Source of the DNA: DATBDM01 sp036269915
GTDB taxonomy: Bacteria > Actinomycetota > Thermoleophilia > Solirubrobacterales > Solirubrobacteraceae
NCBI GenBank assembly: GCA_036269915.1
Contig: DATBDM010000294.1
Span: forward strand, 1 to 9,178
Length of the DNA stretch: 9,178 bases
Direction of reading: 5' to 3'
A program made the position numbers and the translations under genes. Positions 1 through 6,115 of this stretch are shown here, one piece after another. The notes under the pieces were generated by a model, which was not told the DNA's origin, did not search any database, and saw nothing but the letters and a program-made list of their open reading frames with translations. Positions within the stretch are counted from its first letter, which is position 1, and the number at the start of each line of letters is the position of its first letter.

Positions 1-16
1 CGCCGCGGCCGTCCGC

Positions 17-1339
<1,323 letters not shown>

Positions 1340-1371
1340 GCGGGCTCCAGGCTCGGTCGTTTCGCGGTGAG

Positions 1372-1390
1372 CGAGTGATTCAATCACTCG
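1372..1390. promoter_or_regulatory. 19-bp perfect palindrome, probable GntR/FadR-type operator
   Basis: CGAGTGATTCAATCACTCG is a perfect inverted repeat around a central C. Its core is TGAT-N3-ATCA. It overlaps the -10 region proposed for the aminotransferase gene. A 16/19 match (3320-3338) and a 13/19 match (3297-3315) lie upstream of the nearby GntR gene. That pairing makes it the likely binding site of this regulator, although binding itself is inferred. Confidence 0.7.
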
Positions 1391-1406
1391 ACATCCGATG
1401 ACGCAA
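1378..1406 (-). promoter_or_regulatory. Candidate promoter of the aminotransferase gene
   Basis: On the minus strand, TTGCGT (1401-1406) and TTGAAT (1378-1383) are separated by 17 bases. They match the -35 and -10 consensus at 3/6 and 4/6 positions. The 19-bp palindrome covers the -10 box, so a bound repressor would block it. Transcription would start near 1371 and give a leader of about 30 bases before the ATG at 1339. This supports that start over the GTG at 1387, which would lie upstream of the transcript. Confidence 0.45.
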
Positions 1407-1421
1407 CCGCTGGACGTCGCC

Positions 1422-2588
1422 TCATCGCATCACCACCCCCGACGCCTCGAGCGCCGCGGCGAGCTCGTCCTCGGTGACGTCGTCGGCGATGACCGTCTCG
1501 CCGAGCGCCACCGGCAGCACGTAGCGCAGGCTGCCGGCGCGGATCTGGCGGACCTTCTCCATCGCGGCGACGAGCGCCCCGCCGTCGAGCGCGGTCGCGA
1601 GGTCCGCCGCGCGGGTCGGCAGGCGGCAGCGGCGCAGCAGGTCGATCAGCCCGTCGAGCAGCCACGGCTCGGTCCATCCGCGCGCGGCGGCGATCCGCGT
1701 CTCGACCACCATCCCGAACGCGACGGCCTCGCCGTGCAGGACGCTGCCGTCGTACGCGCTGAGCGTCTCCACCGGGTGGCCGACCGTGTGGCCGTAGTTG
1801 AGCGGCCGCCGCAGATCGACCTCGTACGGATCCCGGGCGATCAGCGCTGTCTTGATCGCGGCGGCGGCGCTCACGAGACGCTCGAGCGCGACGACGTCGC
1901 CGGCGAGGATCGCGTCGGCCCGCTCGTCGATGAAGGCCCACAGCTCGGGCGAGGCGATGACCGCCTTCTTGATCGCCTCGGCCAGGCCGGCGCGCATGTG
2001 CCGCGCGCTGGTCGAACGGAGGAAGCCGACGTGGGCGACGACGCCGATCGGCTGGTGGAAGGCGCCGAGCAGGTTCTTGGCGCTCGGGTGGTTCACGGCG
2101 ACCTTGCCGCCGAGCGCGCCGTCGACCTGCGCCAGCAGGGTGGTCGGCAGGTTCAGGTACGGCAGGCCGCGCATGTACGCGCTCGCCACCCAGCCGCCCA
2201 GGTCGGCGATCACGCCGCCGCCGAAGTTCACGAGCACGTCGCGGCGCGCGAGCCGGGAGCCGGCGAGCCAGTCCCACAGCCCGCAGGCGCGCTCGAGGCT
2301 CTTGCTCCCCTCGCCCGGCGGCACGGCGTGTACCAGCGGGTCGGCGTCGCAGGCGCGCAGATGCCGGATCAGCGCCGGGCCGTACAGCGCCTCGACCGTC
2401 GTGTCGGTGAGGACCGCCACCGAACGGCCGGCCACGAGCTCGGCGACGGCATCGAAGGCCGAGTGGGCGTCGGTCGTGACCTGGACCGAGTACGCGTCGC
2501 GTCGCTGCGCCTCGGCGCGGACGGTGGCGCCGGGCCGCGGCAGCGCGATGGCGTCGCGAACCTCGAGCCCCGTGTGCGTCAGCTGCAT
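1422..2588 (-). CDS. 3-Dehydroquinate synthase-like sugar phosphate cyclase (AroB family)
   Basis: This NAD- and metal-dependent cyclase of 388 aa belongs to the family that closes phosphorylated keto-sugars into carbocycles; AroB itself makes 3-dehydroquinate from DAHP. Motifs in order are GGGVIADLGGWVAS (123-136, NAD binding), PTTLLAQVD (148-156), GGKVAVNHP (160-168), KN (171-172), AEAIK (203-207), LNYGHTVGH (263-271) and LHGEAV (284-289). The metal ligands Glu204, His267 and His285 are present. So are Lys162, Lys171, Asn172, Lys207, Lys246, Arg260, Asn264 and His271, at the positions AroB uses to hold the substrate. This favours a dehydroquinate-type reaction over valiolone-type cyclases, which as I recall replace several of these. 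About 30 N-terminal residues are extra relative to typical AroB. The ATG has AGGGGG seven bases upstream. It sits between a GntR regulator and an aminotransferase, with no shikimate-pathway neighbours, so it is probably a specialised copy. Confidence 0.85.
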   Translation of the reverse strand: MQLTHTGLEVRDAIALPRPGATVRAEAQRRDAYSVQVTTDAHSAFDAVAELVAGRSVAVLTDTTVEALYGPALIRHLRACDADPLVHAVPPGEGSKSLERACGLWDWLAGSRLARRDVLVNFGGGVIADLGGWVASAYMRGLPYLNLPTTLLAQVDGALGGKVAVNHPSAKNLLGAFHQPIGVVAHVGFLRSTSARHMRAGLAEAIKKAVIASPELWAFIDERADAILAGDVVALERLVSAAAAIKTALIARDPYEVDLRRPLNYGHTVGHPVETLSAYDGSVLHGEAVAFGMVVETRIAAARGWTEPWLLDGLIDLLRRCRLPTRAADLATALDGGALVAAMEKVRQIRAGSLRYVLPVALGETVIADDVTEDELAAALEASGVVMR

Positions 2589-2687
2589 GATCGTGCCCCC
2601 TGGTCGATGGGAGCCGAGCCTGGGCCGCCGGGACGGGCCGCGCCATCCTCCGACGGGCCGGCGTGGGGACGAGCGGGTGCCGGCCGT

Positions 2688-3296
2688 TCAGTCGCCGCGT
2701 GGGGCGCGCCCCACAACGTCCTGCATGGCGGCACGGGCGCGCTCGGGGTCGCCCGCCAACACGCCCTCGAGCACCTCGTGCAGGGCGCCATCGGGCGGAT
2801 CGGCGACCGGGGCGAGCCCGCGCAGCGCCACGGCCACCGCTGCGAGCGGCCGGTTGCGCGCGATCCGGCCCAGCTCGGTGATGAACGCCCCCTCGGGCGC
2901 ACTCTCCCCGAGCGCGCCGCCGAGCGCCGCTCGGTCGACGCGGCTGGCGTGCTCCGCCGCGAGCGCCGCCAGCTCGGGCTCGACCGTGAAGCGCGCGTGG
3001 CCGATCTCGCGCCCGAACCCGGCCCGACCGCGCGCGCTCAACAGCGCGGCGGCGACGGTCGCGTCGAGGACGTTCCAGCTCGACGGCGGCTGCACGATCG
3101 AGCCGCGGCCGTGCCTGACGATCGCCACGCGGCGCTCCTCGAGCGCGCGCAGCGCCTCGCGGGCGGTGCCGCGGTTGACGTCGTACAGCTCGGCGACGTC
3201 GACCTCCTTGGGCAGCCGGTCGCCGGGCGCGAACTCGCCGGCGACGATGCGGTCGAGGAGGGCCTCGACGACGTCCTGATGGCGGCGACGAGGCAT
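2688..3296 (-). CDS. GntR-family transcriptional regulator, FadR/FCD type
   Basis: This DNA-binding regulator of 202 aa probably controls the two genes downstream and itself. The winged helix-turn-helix spans about residues 5-70, with the family pattern LLDRIVAGEFAPGDRLP, then NRGTAREALRALEE (41-54) and the wing HGRGSIV (62-68). Residues 95-197 resemble an FCD effector domain (VEPELAALAAEHAS; RNRPLAAVAVAL; ALHEVLEGVLAGDPERARAAM). The domain is short, since FadR-type proteins are usually about 220-240 aa. The usual FH metal-ligand motif reads FI (138-139), while His172 is kept. The effector may therefore bind without the usual metal. The ATG at 3294-3296 directly abuts an operator-like sequence, has no Shine-Dalgarno site, and an in-frame stop lies 13 bases upstream, so the start is well fixed. 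Ninety-nine bases separate it from the cyclase gene, with no convincing terminator between. Confidence 0.88.
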   Translation of the reverse strand: MPRRRHQDVVEALLDRIVAGEFAPGDRLPKEVDVAELYDVNRGTAREALRALEERRVAIVRHGRGSIVQPPSSWNVLDATVAAALLSARGRAGFGREIGHARFTVEPELAALAAEHASRVDRAALGGALGESAPEGAFITELGRIARNRPLAAVAVALRGLAPVADPPDGALHEVLEGVLAGDPERARAAMQDVVGRAPRGD

Positions 3297-3315
3297 CGGG
3301 TGATCGAATCATCCC
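3297..3315. promoter_or_regulatory. Second operator-like palindrome at the GntR start codon
   Basis: CGGGTGATCGAATCATCCC contains the TGAT-N3-ATCA core (3301-3311) and matches the 1372-1390 palindrome at 13 of 19 positions. It touches the GntR start codon and covers the proposed -10 box, consistent with negative autoregulation. Confidence 0.55.
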
Positions 3316-3331
3316 TTACCGAGTGAGTCAA
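3303..3331 (-). promoter_or_regulatory. Candidate leaderless promoter of the GntR gene
   Basis: On the minus strand, TTGACT (3326-3331, 5/6 match to the -35 consensus) and TTCGAT (3303-3308, 3/6 to the -10) are 17 bases apart. Only six bases separate TTCGAT from the ATG, so transcription would begin at or next to the start codon. This explains the missing ribosome-binding site. Both boxes lie inside operator-like sequences. Confidence 0.45.
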
Positions 3332-3338
3332 ACATTCG
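3320..3338. promoter_or_regulatory. Third operator-like site, 16/19 match to 1372-1390
   Basis: CGAGTGAGTCAAACATTCG differs from the palindrome at 1372-1390 at only three positions. It keeps partial dyad symmetry (CGAxTG...CAxTCG). It covers the proposed -35 box of the GntR promoter. The match at two promoters 1.9 kb apart in the same gene cluster is the strongest evidence for a shared operator. Confidence 0.65.
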
Positions 3339-3374
3339 ATCACCTGCCTGACCATCAGTTTGCCGCAATGGCTC

Positions 3375-3405
3375 TTGAGCAATGGGGGCGAGTCGCGCTA
3401 AACAT
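3375..3405 (+). promoter_or_regulatory. Weak candidate promoter of the LuxR-type gene
   Basis: TTGAGC (3375-3380) lies 18 bases before TAAACA (3399-3404), and TAAACA ends six bases before the ATG at 3411. Box matches are modest (4/6 and 3/6). The spacing again suggests a leaderless transcript, and no Shine-Dalgarno site is visible. A 7-bp direct repeat, GCAATGG, occurs at 3365-3371 and 3379-3385. Confidence 0.25.
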
Positions 3406-3410
3406 GCTCC

Positions 3411-4061
3411 ATGCCGACGTGCGATCCCGCCACCGGCGCCGTGCTCGTCGTGGATCCGCTGCCGCTGTTCCGTGACGCGCTCGCGCGGGTCGTCCACCGG
3501 TCGCCGGCGCTGCGAGTGGTCGCCGAGGTCGCCGACGGCGCCGCGGCCCTCGAGGCGCTGCGCCGGCTGCGCCCGGGGCTCGCGCTCGTCTCGGCTCACG
3601 ACGGGGCGCTCGACCCGCTCGCCCTGGTGCGCCGGATCGACGAGGAGCAGCTGCGGACGCGCTGCGTCGTCGTCCTCGCGCTGCGCGAGCGCGAGCTGGC
3701 CTACGCCGCCCTGGCCGCCGGCGCGGCGGGATGCGTCACGCGCTCGGCCGAGCCCGCCGAGCTCCTTGACGCGCTGCGCGCCGCGGCCGCGGGCGGCGTC
3801 CACCTCGCCCGCGAGCTCCATGCGCCGGTCGTCGAGGAGATCCGCTTTCGCGAGCACGCCCGCGGTGCGCTGCTGAGCGAGCGGGAGGGGCAGGTCCTGC
3901 GTGCGGTCGCCGCGGGGCACACGGCCGCCGTGATCGCGCGCGACCTCCACGTCGGCGTGACCACCGTGAAGAGCCACATGGGCAGTGCGTACGGCAAGCT
4001 CGGCGTCTCGGACCGCGCGGCGGCCGTCGCCGTCGCGATGCGGCGCGGCCTGCTCGATTGA
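3411..4061 (+). CDS. NarL/LuxR-type response regulator with degenerate receiver
   Basis: This 216-aa protein has an N-terminal receiver-like domain (about 10-130) and a C-terminal LuxR helix-turn-helix (about 154-212: LSEREGQVLRAVAAG, then VTTVKSHMGSAYGKLGVSDRAAAV). The DNA-binding part looks intact. The receiver does not. The usual acidic pair reads DP (15-16), the phospho-acceptor position reads Ser61 (ALVSAH in place of a VLLD-type strand), the conserved Thr/Ser reads Ala90, and the conserved Lys reads Arg111. It is therefore unlikely to be switched by Asp phosphorylation, and may work constitutively or through ligand or partner binding. No histidine kinase gene lies in the window. It is divergent from the GntR gene across 114 bases. 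The start is the only ATG near a plausible -10, with no visible ribosome site. Confidence 0.88.
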   Translation: MPTCDPATGAVLVVDPLPLFRDALARVVHRSPALRVVAEVADGAAALEALRRLRPGLALVSAHDGALDPLALVRRIDEEQLRTRCVVVLALRERELAYAALAAGAAGCVTRSAEPAELLDALRAAAAGGVHLARELHAPVVEEIRFREHARGALLSEREGQVLRAVAAGHTAAVIARDLHVGVTTVKSHMGSAYGKLGVSDRAAAVAVAMRRGLLD

Positions 4062-4098
4062 CGACACCTCCGAGTCCCTCGCGCTTTGAGGTATCGGC

Positions 4099-4104
4099 TA
4101 TAGA
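4099..4104 (+). promoter_or_regulatory. -10-like hexamer upstream of the XRE-type gene
   Basis: TATAGA lies 33 bases before the GTG at 4138, in the 76-base gap after the LuxR-type gene. It resembles a -10 box (4/6), but no -35 hexamer is seen at 16-18 bases, so the call is weak. Confidence 0.25.
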
Positions 4105-4137
4105 CGGACTGGCTGTGCTCCCGAAGCATCAGGCCCG

Positions 4138-4350
4138 GTGCAGGGCCGTGAGCAACTCGGAGCGAACATCCGCCGTGCCCGCCGGGCGGCGGGGCTGTCG
4201 CAGATGGCGCTCGCCGACCGCTGCGGCGTGCACTTCACCGAGATCTCGCGGCTCGAGCTCGCCGACCGCGATCCGCGCCTGACGACGATCCTCAAGGTGG
4301 CGCGGGGGCTCGACGTGACACCGAGCGAGCTGCTCGAAGACGTGCGCTGA
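4138..4350 (+). CDS. Small XRE-family helix-turn-helix regulator
   Basis: This 70-aa protein is almost entirely one HTH_3/Cro-CI domain: LGANIRRARRAAGLSQMALADRCGVHFTEISRLE, then DPRLTTILKVARGLDVTPSELL. The turn and recognition helix fall at about residues 20-45. It has no second domain for ligand sensing or oligomerisation, so it resembles stand-alone repressors. The start is GTG; I see no in-frame ATG that keeps helix 1 and no strong Shine-Dalgarno site. It ends 47 bases before a LysR gene on the same strand and may be co-transcribed with it. No toxin-like or phage-like partner is adjacent. Target genes cannot be read from the sequence. Confidence 0.8.
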   Translation: MQGREQLGANIRRARRAAGLSQMALADRCGVHFTEISRLELADRDPRLTTILKVARGLDVTPSELLEDVR

Positions 4351-4397
4351 CGCGCCGGCGGCGGCCCGCACGCGGCGTACGCCAGACTCGTGCGCCC

Positions 4398-5309
4398 ATG
4401 GAGCTCCGCCACCTCCGCTACTTCGTCGCCGTCGCCGAGGAGCTGCACTTCCGCCGGGCGGCGGATCGCCTGCACATGTCCCAGCCGCCGCTGAGCCAGC
4501 AGATCCGCGCGCTCGAGGAGGAGCTCGGCGTCACGCTGCTCGAGCGGACGCAGCGGCGAGTGACGCTGACGGCCGCCGGCTCGGCGTTCTACGAGCGTGC
4601 GCGGGCGATCCTCGACGCCGTCGAGGACGCGAGCCGGCTCGTCAAACGCGTCAACCGCGGCGAGGTCGGGCGCCTCGCGGTGGGGTTCGTCGGGTCGGCG
4701 ATGTACTCGCTCGTCCCCGAGGTGCTCGGGACGTTCGCGTCGCGCTATGGCGACGTCGACCTGCACCTGCGTGAGCTCACCACCGCCGCCCAGCTGCGCC
4801 AGCTCGAGAGCGGGCAGATCGACGTCGGCTTCATCCGCCCGGCGTCGCAGCGGCCCGGGCTCGCCTTCGAGACGGTCGAGCGCGAGCCGGTGGTCGTCGC
4901 GCTGCCGGTCAGCCACCCACTGGCGAAGGAGCCTTTGCTGGACGTCGGGCAGCTCGCGGGGGAGACGCTCGTTCTGCTCGGCCGCGAGGACTCGCCGGGC
5001 GTGCGCGACTCGCTCGCCGGCGCGACGGACCTCGTCCACGGCGACGTGCAGGAGGTGCGCGAGATGCAGACGGTGATCGCGCTCGTCCGCGCGGGGGTCG
5101 GGATCTCGCTGGTGCCGGAGTCCGTGCGCGCGCTCGCCCGCGAAGGCGTCGTGTACCGCGAGCTGCCGGCCGGCGGTCCGAGCGTCGAGCTCGCCATGGC
5201 GTGGCGGTCGGAGGACCGCTCACCCGTGCTGGCGGCGTTCCTGGAGGTCACTCGCGAGCGCGTCGCGGAGGCGATGGCGGCGCGTCGGCCCCCGCCCGGA
5301 GGAGAGTGA
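4398..5309 (+). CDS. LysR-family transcriptional regulator, BenM/CatM-like
   Basis: This 303-aa protein has the usual LysR length. The N-terminal winged helix-turn-helix (1-60) reads MELRHLRYFVAVAEELHF, then RAADRLHMSQPPLSQQIRALEEELGV. The effector domain spans about 90-295. Within it, GFVGSA (96-101) and ELTTAAQLRQLESGQIDVGFIRP (126-148) match the BenM/CatM/CatR subgroup. Ser100 and Thr128 fall where BenM Ser99 and Thr128 contact cis,cis-muconate, so an aromatic acid or muconate-like inducer is plausible but unproven. LysR genes often sit divergent from their target. Here the upstream neighbour runs in the same direction, so no target is evident and no clear T-N11-A site stands out. The ATG lacks a Shine-Dalgarno site. 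Its 3' end converges on the broken lipoprotein gene. Confidence 0.9.
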   Translation: MELRHLRYFVAVAEELHFRRAADRLHMSQPPLSQQIRALEEELGVTLLERTQRRVTLTAAGSAFYERARAILDAVEDASRLVKRVNRGEVGRLAVGFVGSAMYSLVPEVLGTFASRYGDVDLHLRELTTAAQLRQLESGQIDVGFIRPASQRPGLAFETVEREPVVVALPVSHPLAKEPLLDVGQLAGETLVLLGREDSPGVRDSLAGATDLVHGDVQEVREMQTVIALVRAGVGISLVPESVRALAREGVVYRELPAGGPSVELAMAWRSEDRSPVLAAFLEVTRERVAEAMAARRPPPGGE

Positions 5310-5473
5310 GGGCGGAGGCCGGCGCCGCAGTGACGTCACGACGGAACCGGGGAGGAGAGATATGTCCGGCACCGCTGCGGGTGGGGAGCCACCTAAGCGT
5401 CCCGAATGACTCTATGGACCGCCGTGCGATTCGTCCAATACCCGGTTGGTCGCCCTGTGATAGCTCCCGCCTA
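5310..5473. other. Convergent intergenic gap with small sites, no firm gene
   Basis: This stretch lies between the 3' ends of the LysR gene and the lipoprotein gene. From about 5395 to 5480 it is visibly less GC-rich than its surroundings. It holds a 10-bp palindrome GTGACGTCAC (5330-5339), a GGAGGAG ribosome-site-like motif (5351-5357) before a 15-codon reading frame, and a short hairpin near its end. Nothing in it is a recognised family. Confidence 0.6.
5362..5409 (+). CDS. Possible 15-residue small ORF with a strong ribosome site
   Basis: An ATG at 5362 follows GGGGAGGAGAGAT, one of the best Shine-Dalgarno matches in the window. The frame reads MSGTAAGGEPPKRPE and stops at 5407-5409. The stop overlaps another ATG in an ATGA arrangement, but the frame after that soon runs antisense through the lipoprotein gene. 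No promoter is clear. It could be a leader peptide, a remnant of a lost gene, or chance. Confidence 0.2.
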   Translation: MSGTAAGGEPPKRPE

Positions 5474-5476
5474 TCA
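5458..5476. terminator. Short hairpin at the lipoprotein stop codon, possible weak terminator
   Basis: TGATAG (5458-5463) and CTATCA (5471-5476) form a 6-bp stem with a 7-base loop. The lipoprotein stop codon lies in the 3' arm. No U-tract follows on either strand, so intrinsic termination would be inefficient. Its place between converging genes fits a terminator role. Confidence 0.25.
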
Positions 5477-5886
5477 GGATGTGGTCGTCGAACCGGACGG
5501 CGCCGCGCCCTGGGGCGGCGTGCCGCCCCGCGCTGGCGACCCGGCCTGCGGCATCGCCGACTGCATCGCCTGCTGGACCTTGGCCCGGGAGATGCCGAGG
5601 GCCTTCGCGAGCGCCGCGGACGGGTCGCCGGTCGGCCGGCCGCCGGCCGGGTCGACTCCATCGCCGAGCGCAGCTTGGCGACGGAGACACCCAGGGCGTC
5701 GGCGAGCGACTTCAGCTGCGTCGCCGGGGGCGTGCCCGGACCGGCCTGCGTCTGCGCAGCGGCGCCGGTCGAGCCGGTCGAGGCCGAGCCCGTCGAGGAC
5801 TGGGTCGCGGAGCTGCCGCAGCCGGCGAGCGCGATCACCGCGCTGGCGCCCAGCAGGGCGGCGGAGTGCTTGAAGGGGACGTGCAC
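5474..5886 (-). pseudogene. Small exported lipoprotein gene with an apparent one-base frameshift
   Basis: The gene starts at GTG 5884-5886 with AGGAG seven bases upstream. Residues 1-23 form a lipoprotein signal (MHVPFKHS, a hydrophobic stretch, then lipobox LAGC with Cys23). A Ser/Thr/Gly/Ala linker follows, then LADALGVSVAKLRSAMES (61-78). Near 5630-5645, in a run of GGCC-rich sequence, the frame shifts by one base. The next frame continues sensibly as PTGDPSAALAKALGISRAKVQQAMQSAMPQAG and ends at TGA 5474-5476. The two halves carry the same helical repeat (LAxALGxSxAKxxxAMxS), which is strong evidence that they were one protein of about 137 aa. Without the shift, translation would run into low-quality Arg-rich sequence through the LysR end. 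It is the last gene of the glycosyltransferase operon. The shift may be a real mutation or a sequencing error. I do not recognise the function. Confidence 0.75.
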
Positions 5887-5914
5887 GATGGGACTCCTGT
5901 CTGTCGGTGATGGG

Positions 5915-6115
5915 TCAGGGCGCGCTCGGCGGCGGGCCGAGCTGGGCGGCGCCGGGCGGGCCGCCGCCGAAGCCGCCGAAGCCGCCGGAGGCGGTGGAGG
6001 CGGTGGAGGCGGTGGCGGGCAGCGAGGCCTGGGACACGGCGTAGCCCCCGAGGAGGGCCACGCAGGCGGCGGCGAGCAGCGCGGCGGCGCGGCGCGAGCG
6101 GGGAAGCGCGCTCAT
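5915..6115 (-). CDS. 66-residue exported or membrane-anchored Gly/Pro-rich protein
   Basis: The ATG at 6113-6115 overlaps the glycosyltransferase stop as ATGA, so the two are probably translationally coupled. The protein has a basic start (MSALPRSRRA), a hydrophobic helix (about 11-28, AALLAAACVALLGGYAVS), then a low-complexity tail with TASTASTAS, GGFGGFGGG and a Pro-rich end. It could be a cleaved secreted peptide or a single-pass membrane protein with its tail outside. There is a Cys at 18 but no canonical lipobox. It ends 28 bases before the lipoprotein start. It is easy to miss because the same frame stays open upstream, antisense-like, through the glycosyltransferase. I recognise no family. 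Gene reality rests on the coupling, the signal-like helix and the operon position. Confidence 0.6.
   Translation of the reverse strand: MSALPRSRRAAALLAAACVALLGGYAVSQASLPATASTASTASGGFGGFGGGPPGAAQLGPPPSAP
5963..5987. repeat. 9-bp tandem repeat GCCGCCGAA, 2.8 copies
   Basis: Two exact copies (5963-5971, 5972-5980) and a partial third (5981-5987) encode the GGF repeats in the tail of the 66-residue protein. Confidence 0.8.
5987..6013. repeat. 9-bp tandem repeat GGAGGCGGT, three exact copies
   Basis: Three perfect head-to-tail copies (5987-5995, 5996-6004, 6005-6013) encode Thr-Ala-Ser three times on the minus strand. The unit length is a multiple of three, so copy-number change would keep the frame. 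Confidence 0.85.

Larger units (their letters stand above)
3299..3344. repeat. 11-bp inverted repeat spanning the GntR promoter
   Basis: GGTGATCGAAT (3299-3309) is repeated exactly in inverted orientation as ATTCGATCACC (3334-3344), with 24 bases between. It brackets the proposed -35/-10 region and shares half-sites with the operator-like palindromes. It could allow cooperative binding of two regulator dimers, which is inference. Confidence 0.7.

Noticed and set aside
1422..2588. Assignment of the cyclase as 2-epi-5-epi-valiolone synthase or 2-deoxy-scyllo-inosose synthase
   Set aside because: The residues at the AroB substrate positions (Lys246, Arg260, Asn264, His271) and the NHPxxKN segment fit dehydroquinate synthase better.
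1384..3326. Very long open frames on both strands (over 600 codons each) across the cyclase and GntR genes
   Set aside because: They are Arg/Ala/Pro-rich, match no family and overlap two genes with clear motifs. Long antisense frames are expected at this GC content.
5248..5473. Continuation of the lipoprotein first frame to 5248, giving 212 aa
   Set aside because: After the frameshift this frame becomes Arg/Pro-rich noise and overlaps the end of the LysR gene. The other frame carries the second copy of the repeat.
5406..5873. Plus-strand frame starting at the ATGA overlap after the 15-codon frame
   Set aside because: Only its first 22 or so codons lie outside the lipoprotein gene. The rest is antisense to the lipoprotein repeats and signal sequence.
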